From: an uncultured bacterium
GTDB taxonomy: Bacteria; Cyanobacteriota; Vampirovibrionia; Gastranaerophilales; Gastranaerophilaceae
Direction: 5' to 3'
NCBI GenBank assembly: GCA_900553895.1
Contig: USFB01000047.1
Span: 1 to 13,622 of the forward strand
Length of the DNA stretch: 13,622 bases
Under the pieces are notes generated by a model. It saw nothing but the letters and a program-made list of their open reading frames with translations. It was not told where the DNA came from and ran no database searches. This document shows, one piece after another, positions 6,330 to 12,937 of the stretch (its first letter is position 1; every line of letters starts with the position of its first letter). The position numbers were made by a program, and so were the translations under genes.

Positions 6330-6714
6330 TTCTATCTTCTCCCCACAAACCGTGTATATTACAAAATTCAATTGCTTCGATATTTTCGCTTGCATAGCTT
6401 ACATCAATTTCAGGCGTTTCTTCCGGATGAAGATATTTGATGTGAACTTCTTTATTGTCTTTATCTAAAACTTCTATAAATTGAATGTAATGTTCCGGTA
6501 TCATTGGATGAGTTATTACCTGAACAAACTTTTTATTATCTCTAAATTCCGTTTTAGGTGCGTGTTTTTCACCTAACTCTGATTTATCGTGTTGTGGGAT
6601 TTGCAGTTTCATCGGTTGACCGCAACAAACAAGTTCTCCTGCGCCGTTTAGAATAACTTGCACAAGGTTTCCGCAGACTTCGCATTTGTATAGTTGTAAT
6701 TTTTCGGTAGACAT
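6322..6714 (-). CDS. dfx: Superoxide reductase (desulfoferrodoxin, class I, two iron centres)
   Basis: Reduces superoxide to peroxide without releasing O2, the usual choice in anaerobes. The 130 residues hold both domains. The N-terminal desulforedoxin-like domain has C11-x2-C14 and C30-C31 for Fe(SCys)4. The catalytic domain has the EKHAPK loop (E49, K50, H51), H69, H75, C118 and H121, the full His4Cys site plus the gating glutamate and lysine. This is the two-centre form, not the one-centre neelaredoxin type. AGAAAGGA lies about 7 nt before the ATG. It is the first gene of the dfx-ftn unit. The MITE-like repeat ends about 50 bp upstream and could contribute the promoter (TATAAA at its edge). 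The electron donor (rubredoxin in known cases) is not in the window. Confidence 0.95.
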   Translation of the reverse strand: MSTEKLQLYKCEVCGNLVQVILNGAGELVCCGQPMKLQIPQHDKSELGEKHAPKTEFRDNKKFVQVITHPMIPEHYIQFIEVLDKDNKEVHIKYLHPEETPEIDVSYASENIEAIEFCNIHGLWGEDRND

Positions 6715-6765
6715 GATTTATCCTTTCTTTAGATACGCCTTCGTTGTTTGGAAGAATTGTTTATA

Positions 6766-6890
6766 AATGGAAAATTGAAAATGGATAATTGTATTAAAAT
6801 TTTTGTAAGTTAATACGTTCAATTATTAAGCTAATTATATTTTTGTAATACTTAAAATAATTTTCCATTTTCAATTTTCCACTTTCCATT
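6766..6890. repeat. MITE-like 125-bp inverted repeat
   Basis: The left arm (6766-6790) is the reverse complement of 6859-6883 at 23 of 25 positions; both carry the core GGAAAATTGAAAATGG. An inner pair continues the symmetry (GTATTA 6791-6796 with TAATAC 6846-6851), with a 7-nt bulge. The centre is AT-rich and has no coding frame. It lies between the divergent genes dfx and the YkgJ-like gene. No clear target-site duplication is visible. It may be a miniature transposable element or a structured intergenic repeat. Confidence 0.6.
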
Positions 6891-6962
6891 CAATAGAAAG
6901 TAGTTGTATGGCTCGATATTGCCTCGCGTTATATTATTTTATCCGTTTAACGCTTATTAACA

Positions 6963-6991
6963 TTGTCCAAGTCGGCAATTTGTGCTACTAT
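6963..6991 (+). promoter_or_regulatory. Promoter of the ykgJ-like/rlmN pair, predicting a leaderless mRNA
   Basis: TTGTCC (6963-6968) and TACTAT (6986-6991) are exactly 17 nt apart. The ATG at 6999 starts 7 nt after the -10 box, right at the expected transcription start. No Shine-Dalgarno sequence precedes the ATG. The arrangement is nearly the same as that of fliI. Confidence 0.55.
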
Positions 6992-6998
6992 TCTTTGT

Positions 6999-7760
6999 AT
7001 GGATAATTTTTTTTCTACAAATTCGCAAGCATTTAATAATGCGAAAAAGCCACAAGATAATTCGCTAAACACACAGTACGATAATCTTAAAGACAATTAC
7101 GAACAGATTTTTGTAGAAGCTGCGGAAATAATAAGGCGCGAAGTAAATAATTTTAAGCCTGAAAATCCCTGTGAAAAATGTACGGTTAAAGATTGCAAAA
7201 TAGAAAAGAAAGATGTTTTTACTCCTTATCCGATGAATTGTGAATACAGAGATTGGCAGCTTAAGATTTTGACGTTTTTAGCAGGCGATTATAAACAAAA
7301 ACTCAAAGCCGTTTATAAAAACATGATGGAGAAGAAAAATAACTACTCCTGTAACATGTGCGCAGCTTGCTGCAAACTTGCGACAAGCGAATATTCTTAC
7401 GCACAACTTAAGCAAAGGGCTATGCGCGGTGATAAATTTTCGCAAGATTTTGTGTCTGTATTTGTACCTTATGAATCGGAAGAAGATGCAAAAAAAGCTA
7501 ATCCCGAATATTTTGAGCTTTTGAATAAAGTAGTAGAAGAAGATAAAATTTATTACTATTATTGTCCAAAGCTTTCCGGAAATCTTTGCTCTGATTATGA
7601 AAACAGACCTGATATATGCAAAGATTTTCCTCATAATCCACTCAAATTACTTCCTTCAAAATGTTCGTTCAACGATTGGAAAAACGAAATTGCGCATGAA
7701 GCAATGTTATTGAAGGCAAAAGTCGATATTATAGAATTTTATAAGGAAAAACTACAATAA
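6999..7760 (+). CDS. YkgJ-family cysteine-cluster protein
   Basis: Predicted cytoplasmic metal-binding protein of unknown function, 253 residues. The YkgJ-type signature is clear: C118-x2-C121-x2-C124-C125 followed by C189, C197 and an ENRPDICKDFP block (C207). A second set, C58-x2-C61-x4-C66 and C81, lies N-terminal to it, so the protein may hold two metal sites (Zn or Fe, not decidable here). The frame runs upstream to a TTG at 6963, but those codons overlap the -35/-10 promoter, so the ATG at 6999 is chosen. The stop codon shares one base with the rlmN start (TAATG), implying an operon and coupled translation. A link to RlmN, itself an Fe-S radical-SAM enzyme, is only suggested by this arrangement. 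Confidence 0.82.
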   Translation: MDNFFSTNSQAFNNAKKPQDNSLNTQYDNLKDNYEQIFVEAAEIIRREVNNFKPENPCEKCTVKDCKIEKKDVFTPYPMNCEYRDWQLKILTFLAGDYKQKLKAVYKNMMEKKNNYSCNMCAACCKLATSEYSYAQLKQRAMRGDKFSQDFVSVFVPYESEEDAKKANPEYFELLNKVVEEDKIYYYYCPKLSGNLCSDYENRPDICKDFPHNPLKLLPSKCSFNDWKNEIAHEAMLLKAKVDIIEFYKEKLQ

Positions 7761-8776
7761 TGATTTTAGCAGGCATGAAATTGAAAGAGCTTGAAAGTTT
7801 GATGGCAGAAATGAATGCGACAAAATTTCGAGCAAAACAAATACACAATTGGATTTATTCAAAATCTGTTTCATCTATTGATGAAATGACAAATTTGTCT
7901 AAAGATTTTAGAGAAGAATTAAAAAAGGTTGCTACCGTAACCGATACAAAAATCAAAGTTAAGCAGGTAAGCAAAGACGGGACTATCAAATATTTGGTTG
8001 AATATCCGGACGGAGAGTGCGTTGAAACCGTTTTAATGCGCTTTGATAATCGTGCCAATTTAACAGCTTGCGTAAGTTCTCAAGTAGGTTGCGCCGTAAA
8101 TTGTTCTTTTTGTGCAACAGGAAAAGGCGGATTTAAACGTAATTTAACATACAAAGAAATTATAGAGCAAGTTTTGACAATTCAACGTGATACGGGCTTG
8201 AAGGTTACAAATATTGTATTTATGGGACAGGGAGAGCCTCTTTTAAACCTTGATAACGTATTAAAAGCGTTAGAAATATTTAACGATGATTTTCAAATCG
8301 GAGCAAGACGAATTACAATTTCTACAAGTGGAATCATTCCGGGGATAAATCGTTTAGCAGATTTGAGTTTACAATCAACTTTGGCTATTTCTTTGCACGC
8401 ACCAACGCATGATTTAAGAAAAGAAATTATGCCGATAGAAAACAGATATCCGCTTCCTGAACTCAAGAAAGCACTTTTAAATTATATTGAAAAAACAGGA
8501 CGCAGAATTACTATTGAATATATTTTAATACACAAATTTAATGATACCCAACCTGTTGCAAAAGAATTGGCGTACTTTTTAAAAGATTTGAAATGTAATG
8601 TAAATTTAATTCCATATAACTCAGTAATTGAAAATGATTATAAAAAACCTTCAAATGGCGATATTATGAAGTTTAAGTATTTGCTTGAACATTCCGGTAA
8701 AAAGGTTACAGTGAGACTGGAACGCGGCGCGGATATTGATGCAGCTTGCGGGCAGTTGAGAGGAAAACAGAAATAA
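7760..8776 (+). CDS. rlmN: Dual-specificity 23S rRNA/tRNA adenine-C2 methyltransferase RlmN
   Basis: Radical-SAM enzyme that methylates C2 of A2503 in 23S rRNA and of A37 in some tRNAs, tuning decoding and peptidyl-transfer accuracy. At 338 residues it is full length. The cluster motif is C111-x3-C115-x2-C118. C104, seven residues before, corresponds to the catalytic C118 of E. coli, and C330 in AACGQL is the methyl-carrying cysteine. GEP (158-160) lies in the SAM-binding region. Having both extra cysteines and this spacing separates it from ordinary radical-SAM proteins. Cfr also shares these features, but the conserved RGADIDAACGQL ending and the chromosomal setting favour RlmN. AAGGA lies 12 nt before the ATG. 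A second Met at residue 6 has a poorer site. It is cotranscribed with the cysteine-cluster gene. Confidence 0.93.
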   Translation: MILAGMKLKELESLMAEMNATKFRAKQIHNWIYSKSVSSIDEMTNLSKDFREELKKVATVTDTKIKVKQVSKDGTIKYLVEYPDGECVETVLMRFDNRANLTACVSSQVGCAVNCSFCATGKGGFKRNLTYKEIIEQVLTIQRDTGLKVTNIVFMGQGEPLLNLDNVLKALEIFNDDFQIGARRITISTSGIIPGINRLADLSLQSTLAISLHAPTHDLRKEIMPIENRYPLPELKKALLNYIEKTGRRITIEYILIHKFNDTQPVAKELAYFLKDLKCNVNLIPYNSVIENDYKKPSNGDIMKFKYLLEHSGKKVTVRLERGADIDAACGQLRGKQK

Positions 8777-8789
8777 AACACACGCAAAA

Positions 8790-8823
8790 TGGATTGCTTC
8801 GGACTATTTGTCCTCGCAATGAC
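8790..8823. repeat. Dispersed palindromic repeat, copy 1
   Basis: Imperfect hairpin: ATTGC (8793-8797) pairs with GCAAT (8816-8820) and GGAC (8801-8804) with GTCC (8810-8813), around the loop TATTT. Its ends read GGATTGCTTC and CGCAATGAC, a form seen in dispersed intergenic repeats of many bacteria (GTCATTGCGAG...GAAGCAATCC, reverse strand). It follows rlmN but has no T tract, so it is a poor terminator. Confidence 0.65.
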
Positions 8824-8847
8824 TTAGCATGTGATTACAAGTATGGC

Positions 8848-8881
8848 GTCATTCTGAACCCGATTAGGGTGAAGAATCCAG
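8848..8881. repeat. Dispersed palindromic repeat, copy 2 (sister type)
   Basis: ATTCT (8851-8855) pairs with AGAAT (8873-8877) and ACCC (8858-8861) with GGGT (8867-8870), around the loop GATTA. The ends GTCATTCTGA and GAAGAATCCAG are the partner version of copy 1, in opposite orientation. The loop and inner stem have changed in a compensatory way (GGAC/GTCC in copy 1, ACCC/GGGT here). Confidence 0.65.
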
Positions 8882-8932
8882 CTTATTAATAACTATTTTC
8901 TTGTGATTATTTGATAAAAAGAACAGGACAAC

Positions 8933-10831
8933 ATGAACAACATTTTTCAAAAAAACATAAATGCGCTTGCGCAAAAAAATGAAACATTAGCTCGAGAACT
9001 TTTGACATACATTCCGACTGATGTTCCCGAACTCAAACAAGAAAATGGCGCGTATAATCTTTTTTATAAAAATCAATACCTTCATAATCCCATAAATCCG
9101 CTTGGAGAAGCTCAAGAAATTTTTGCGATGGCTGAGAATTCGCCGGTTGCAATTCATTTGGTTTATGGACTTGGATTAGGTTATTTGTTTCAAGTTACGT
9201 CTTTAAATTCTCAAGGCACGGTTATTTTGTATGAACCTGATTTAAACATTATAAGAATTGTTTTTAATCTTGTCGATTTTTCAAACGATATTTTAAAGAA
9301 AAATGTATACGTAACGAACAATTTGGAACAAGTAAGCGAGTATATTTACCAAAAATCCAATACTAAAAACTCTCCGCTATTGCTTTCTACGACTAGTTAT
9401 CGAGAGTTAAACAGAGAAAATTTTGCGTCCTTAGTAAATGAGCTTCAACAAATGATTGGTCGATTTGGTTTGGATTTAAAATACACAAAAGAACGTTTTT
9501 GGGGATTGACAAGAAATTTGATAAAAAATTTGCCAAATCTGGTACATGAAACACCAATTGCGGAATTTCAAAACCGATTTGCTGGTCATACGGCGGTTGT
9601 AGTTTCAGCAGGTCCAAGCTTGGATAGGAATATTGAAACAATAAAAAAATATAGAGACAATATCGTTTTAATTGTTGTCGGAACGGCAATCAAAACCCTT
9701 TACAAGCACGGAATCAAACCTGATTTTTTGTGTTTAATTGAAGCTTATGATTCATCAAAACAAATTCAAGGTTTGGATTTATCAGGCGTATATTTTGTTA
9801 CAGAACCGACTGCTAATAACAGTTTGCGCCAATTTGAATTTAAAGACACTTTTTCACATATTGCAAATAATTTGCCAATCAATGATTGGTGGAGTATATT
9901 GACAAATATTGATATCAGTGAATACTCATCAAAAGGTACGGTTTCTTATACGGCTTTAAATTGCGCACGGATATTGGGTTGCTCAAGAATAATAATTGTC
10001 GGACAAGATTTAGCCTATGTTGAAGGTCAGTGTTACAGCAAAGATTCGGCTTATAAAGATTTGATTTGTCAATATAATAACGAAAAGAAAAAATGGGAAA
10101 TTACGGCAAAAGACTTTGCCAGCTTTTGTAATTCTTTGAGTAATTCTCCAAATGAAGAAGTAAGAATTAAAACTGCTCAAAAACGTCTTGAAAATCTTAA
10201 CGCATCTTTATACTACGTAAAGGGTATAAATGGCGATATGATACCGACTGAATCGGTTTATGCAACTTTTATCAAGCCATTAACCGAATTTACCGAATTT
10301 TATAATAATAAAAAATACATAAACGCGTCTATGATTGGAGCACAAATTGACGGTTTTGAAAATATGCCATTAGAAGAAGCTTTGAAAGATAGTCAAAAAA
10401 TAGAAAATCGAGAATTAAAAAACGAGTTTAATTATGATATTCCTACAATAATTGAACGCTTAAGAACCGTAAAAGATGGATTAAAAACGGCTATCAACAA
10501 ATTGCAGGAAGGACAAAGACTAACCAAATCTTTACACAATGACTTGGTTAGAGCAAGAAACATTAGTCCTGAAATTTTAAAGTTTTTGAAAAAGATTTCA
10601 GTAAACTATTTAGATTTAAGTACAAATTTTGCAAATCAGAATCCGCTGTTTGATTTTATTACAACAAGTGAAAGAATTGATTTGGATTATGAAATGAAAA
10701 TGATGCGCGAATTTACGTTTGATAGCGTTAATAATATAAACGAAAAACTTAGCAAGTATTATACAAACGCGCAAAAGAGAGTAGAATATATTGATAAAAT
10801 GCTTGAAACAACACTAGGGGAAATAAAATGA
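8933..10831 (+). CDS. Motility-associated factor (Maf) glycosyltransferase, DUF115/MptE-like
   Basis: Probably glycosylates flagellin in the cytoplasm, in known Maf proteins with a nonulosonic acid such as pseudaminic or legionaminic acid. The 632 residues have the Maf layout. An N-terminal alpha/beta domain contains a YGLGLGYL motif (78-85) and an acidic EPD (101-103). A central DUF115 domain has the nucleotide-binding VVSAGPSLDRN (223-233), KPDFLCLIEAYD (262-273) and a GQDLAY strand (357-362). A long helical C-terminus (about 480-632) follows. No signal peptide or membrane helix is visible. The start is supported by AGGA (8925-8928), 4 nt before the ATG. The last codons overlap dtd (ATGA). 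The sugar is unknown, as no nonulosonate synthesis gene is present. A non-flagellar surface-glycan role is possible. Confidence 0.8.
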   Translation: MNNIFQKNINALAQKNETLARELLTYIPTDVPELKQENGAYNLFYKNQYLHNPINPLGEAQEIFAMAENSPVAIHLVYGLGLGYLFQVTSLNSQGTVILYEPDLNIIRIVFNLVDFSNDILKKNVYVTNNLEQVSEYIYQKSNTKNSPLLLSTTSYRELNRENFASLVNELQQMIGRFGLDLKYTKERFWGLTRNLIKNLPNLVHETPIAEFQNRFAGHTAVVVSAGPSLDRNIETIKKYRDNIVLIVVGTAIKTLYKHGIKPDFLCLIEAYDSSKQIQGLDLSGVYFVTEPTANNSLRQFEFKDTFSHIANNLPINDWWSILTNIDISEYSSKGTVSYTALNCARILGCSRIIIVGQDLAYVEGQCYSKDSAYKDLICQYNNEKKKWEITAKDFASFCNSLSNSPNEEVRIKTAQKRLENLNASLYYVKGINGDMIPTESVYATFIKPLTEFTEFYNNKKYINASMIGAQIDGFENMPLEEALKDSQKIENRELKNEFNYDIPTIIERLRTVKDGLKTAINKLQEGQRLTKSLHNDLVRARNISPEILKFLKKISVNYLDLSTNFANQNPLFDFITTSERIDLDYEMKMMREFTFDSVNNINEKLSKYYTNAQKRVEYIDKMLETTLGEIK

Positions 10832-11265
10832 AGGTATTAATTCAAAGAGTAAAAGAGGCATCAGTTACTATTGATAATAAGTTGTTTTCATCTATTAATA
10901 AGGGGATTTTAGCCCTTGTAGGGATTGAAAAAGGCGACGATTTAACGAATATTCAAAAAATGGCAAAAAAGCTTGTAAATTTGAGAATTTTTGCAGATGA
11001 AAACGACAAAATGAACCAGTCTTTGTTGGATATCCAAGGTGAAATACTTATCGTATCGCAATTTACGCTTTGTGGTGACTGCAAAAAAGGTACGCGTCCA
11101 AGCTTTGATAAATCAGCTCCGCCTGCTGTTGCAAACGAACTTTATGAAGCTTTTATAAAAGAAGTCGCTACGTATGGAATTAAGTATGGCACAGGTCAAT
11201 TCGGCGCAATGATGGATATTGCACTAATAAACGACGGGCCTGTAACATTTATGTTAGAATTTTAA
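10828..11265 (+). CDS. dtd: D-aminoacyl-tRNA deacylase
   Basis: Removes D-amino acids (and glycine from mischarged tRNA-Ala) from tRNA as a chirality checkpoint. At 145 residues it is full length. The two diagnostic motifs are present: SQFTL (77-81, with T80 in the active site) and the cross-subunit Gly-cisPro loop NDGPVT (135-140, G137-P138). The start codon overlaps the Maf stop by 4 nt (ATGA), and AGGGG lies about 8 nt upstream inside the Maf gene, so translation is likely coupled. Pairing with a glycosyltransferase seems a matter of shared transcription, not shared pathway. A terminator follows 23 bp after the stop. Confidence 0.96.
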   Translation: MKVLIQRVKEASVTIDNKLFSSINKGILALVGIEKGDDLTNIQKMAKKLVNLRIFADENDKMNQSLLDIQGEILIVSQFTLCGDCKKGTRPSFDKSAPPAVANELYEAFIKEVATYGIKYGTGQFGAMMDIALINDGPVTFMLEF

Positions 11266-11283
11266 AATCTGAAAATTACAAAC

Positions 11284-11317
11284 AAAAGCACCTGCCACAA
11301 AAGTGACAGGTGTTTTT
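11284..11317. terminator. Bidirectional terminator between dtd and gatA
   Basis: CACCTGCCAC (11289-11298) pairs with GTGACAGGTG (11303-11312) with one C-A mismatch and an AAAA loop. TTTTT follows at 11313-11317 and an A-run precedes at 11284-11287, giving T tracts on both strands. It can end both convergent transcripts. Confidence 0.85.
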
Positions 11318-11332
11318 GTTATTTTAAACCCA

Positions 11333-12796
11333 TTATATACCAGCCAACTGTTTGTAATAATCATGAGATTGTTCAAACTTATATGCCAAGTTAAACAATT
11401 TAGCTTCAGTAAGCTGCGGTGTCATGATTTGCAAGCCAATTGGCATGCCATCTGCATCAAATCCTGCAGGAACTGAAATTGCAGGAATACCTGCTAAGTT
11501 TGCGGAAATAGTTGCAATATCTGTTAAGTACATTGCTAGTGGATCTTCTGATTTTGCACCCAAATCAAACGCTGTAGTCGGGCAAGTTGGTGAAATCAAT
11601 GCATCTACTTGAGCAAACGCTTTTAAGAAGTCATTTGTTACAACTCTTCTCATTTGTAAAGCTTTTTTGTAATAAGCATCATAATAGCCTGATGATAGAG
11701 CATAAGTACCAAGCATTATACGACGTTTAACTTCAGGACCAAAGCCTTCTGCACGAGTTTTACAATACATTTCAAGAAGATTTTTAGCGTCAGCTGTTCT
11801 ATGACCATATCTCACACCATCAAATCTAGCCAAGTTAGAACTACATTCTGCTGTCGCTAAAATATAATAAATACCGATAGAGTGCTTCAAGTTTGGAAGT
11901 GAAATTTCAACAACTTCTGCACCTAAAGTTTTGTATGTTTCAATCGCTGCTTCAAGAGCTTTTTTAACGTCAGGTGCTAAACCTTCTGACATAAGTTCTT
12001 TAACAACACCGATTTTCATTCCTTTAACATCATTGTTTAAACTATTGCGGTAGTTTTCAACAGGTAATTTTAATGACGTTGAATCGTGGTAATCATAACC
12101 TGAAATAACTTCTAATAATGCAGCTGCATCTTCTACTGTTCTTGCGAACGGACCGATTTGGTCTAAAGATGAAGCGAACGCAATTAAACCATATCTTGAA
12201 ACCTTACCATAAGTAGGTTTCATACCAACGATACCGCAGAAACTTGCGGGAAGACGAATACTTCCGCCTGTATCAGAACCTAGAGCTAATGCAGCTTCGC
12301 AAGAAGAAACAGAAGCTGCTGAACCGCCTGATGAACCACCTGGAACCTTGTTTAAATTCCAAGGATTGTGAACTTTTTTGAAAGCAGAGTTTTCGTTTGA
12401 AGAACCCATTGCAAATTCGTCTAAGTTAGCTTTACCGACAATTGGAATTAAATTATCTAATAATTTTTGTGTCGCTGTTGCGTTATAAGGTGAAACAAAG
12501 TTTTCTAAAATCTTACTTGATGCAGTAGTTTTAGAGCCAACCAAGTTCATATTATCTTTTAATGCAAGAGGAACTCCGGCTAAAAGAGGTAATTCTTCTC
12601 CTTTTGCAACTTTTTCATCTACTTTTTTTGCAGTTTCTAAAGCAGTATCTTCTGTTAAAGAATTAAAAGCTCCTAATTTTTCATCTATAGATTTAATTCT
12701 ATCTAATGAAGCTTTTGTTAATTCAACTGCTGAAACTTCTTTATTTTGAATTGCTCTGGATTGTTCCATCGCGCTCTTTTTCAATAGTTCTAGCAT
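11333..12796 (-). CDS. gatA: Asp-tRNA(Asn)/Glu-tRNA(Gln) amidotransferase subunit A
   Basis: Amidase subunit of GatCAB, which frees ammonia from glutamine so that misacylated Glu-tRNA(Gln) (and perhaps Asp-tRNA(Asn)) can be amidated. At 487 residues it matches the usual length. The Ser-cisSer-Lys catalytic triad is in place: K80 in the ALKDN loop, S155 in PGGSSGGS and S179 in GSDTGGSIRLPAS. The start is fixed by GGGAGA (12808-12803), 6 nt before the ATG, and an extended -10 promoter lies just upstream. gatB and gatC are not in the window. The full amidase signature with the family's C-terminal QIMTPQLTEAKLF region makes an unrelated amidase unlikely. Confidence 0.96.
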   Translation of the reverse strand: MLELLKKSAMEQSRAIQNKEVSAVELTKASLDRIKSIDEKLGAFNSLTEDTALETAKKVDEKVAKGEELPLLAGVPLALKDNMNLVGSKTTASSKILENFVSPYNATATQKLLDNLIPIVGKANLDEFAMGSSNENSAFKKVHNPWNLNKVPGGSSGGSAASVSSCEAALALGSDTGGSIRLPASFCGIVGMKPTYGKVSRYGLIAFASSLDQIGPFARTVEDAAALLEVISGYDYHDSTSLKLPVENYRNSLNNDVKGMKIGVVKELMSEGLAPDVKKALEAAIETYKTLGAEVVEISLPNLKHSIGIYYILATAECSSNLARFDGVRYGHRTADAKNLLEMYCKTRAEGFGPEVKRRIMLGTYALSSGYYDAYYKKALQMRRVVTNDFLKAFAQVDALISPTCPTTAFDLGAKSEDPLAMYLTDIATISANLAGIPAISVPAGFDADGMPIGLQIMTPQLTEAKLFNLAYKFEQSHDYYKQLAGI

Positions 12797-12819
12797 AATA
12801 TATCTCCCTTTTAGCTTCT

Positions 12820-12828
12820 ATTATACCA
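12820..12828 (-). promoter_or_regulatory. Extended -10 promoter of gatA
   Basis: On the minus strand the sequence reads TGGTATAAT, a perfect -10 hexamer (12825-12820) with the TGn extension. No good -35 is seen at the right distance, as is usual for extended -10 promoters. The start would lie near 12813, giving a leader of about 16 nt that holds the ribosome binding site. Confidence 0.65.
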
Positions 12829-12874
12829 AAAAATAAAAAATGTAAAAAGTAAATTTTGATAACTGAATTTAACA

Positions 12875-12903
12875 TAGACAGTGATTTTTTTTTGTAATAG
12901 AAT
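12875..12903 (+). promoter_or_regulatory. Promoter of cysS
   Basis: TAGACA (12875-12880) and TAGAAT (12898-12903) each match their consensus at 5 of 6 positions and are exactly 17 nt apart. Transcription would begin near 12910, leaving a 28-nt leader with the Shine-Dalgarno. It is back to back with the gatA promoter. No T-box leader fits in this short space. Confidence 0.6.
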
Positions 12904-12937
12904 TGACTTGCCGAGGCTATTTTTTAGGGAGAAATTT

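Noticed and set aside
6330..6395. N-terminal extension of the ferritin by 22 residues
   Set aside because: It lies wholly within dfx, and a good ribosome binding site and the family start support the ATG at 6329.
6926..6953. Inverted repeat GCGTTA/TAACGC upstream of the cysteine-cluster gene
   Set aside because: Only 6 bp with a 16-nt loop in AT-rich DNA; could be an operator but is within chance expectation.
6963..6998. Upstream TTG start for the cysteine-cluster protein
   Set aside because: The codons coincide with a well-spaced -35/-10 promoter, so they are unlikely to be in the transcript.
7278..7634. Minus-strand open frame of 118 codons opposite the cysteine-cluster gene
   Set aside because: Hydrophobic low-complexity translation opposite a gene with clear motifs; no ribosome binding site.
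8777..8932. Short repeats after rlmN considered as a CRISPR array
   Set aside because: Only two imperfect hairpins in opposite orientation with differing loops; no equal spacers and no cas genes.
9393..9689. Minus-strand open frame of 98 codons opposite the Maf gene
   Set aside because: No recognisable domain and antisense to a conserved region.
12829..12937. T-box or other riboswitch leader before cysS
   Set aside because: The predicted leader is about 28 nt, too short, and no T-box sequence or antiterminator is seen.
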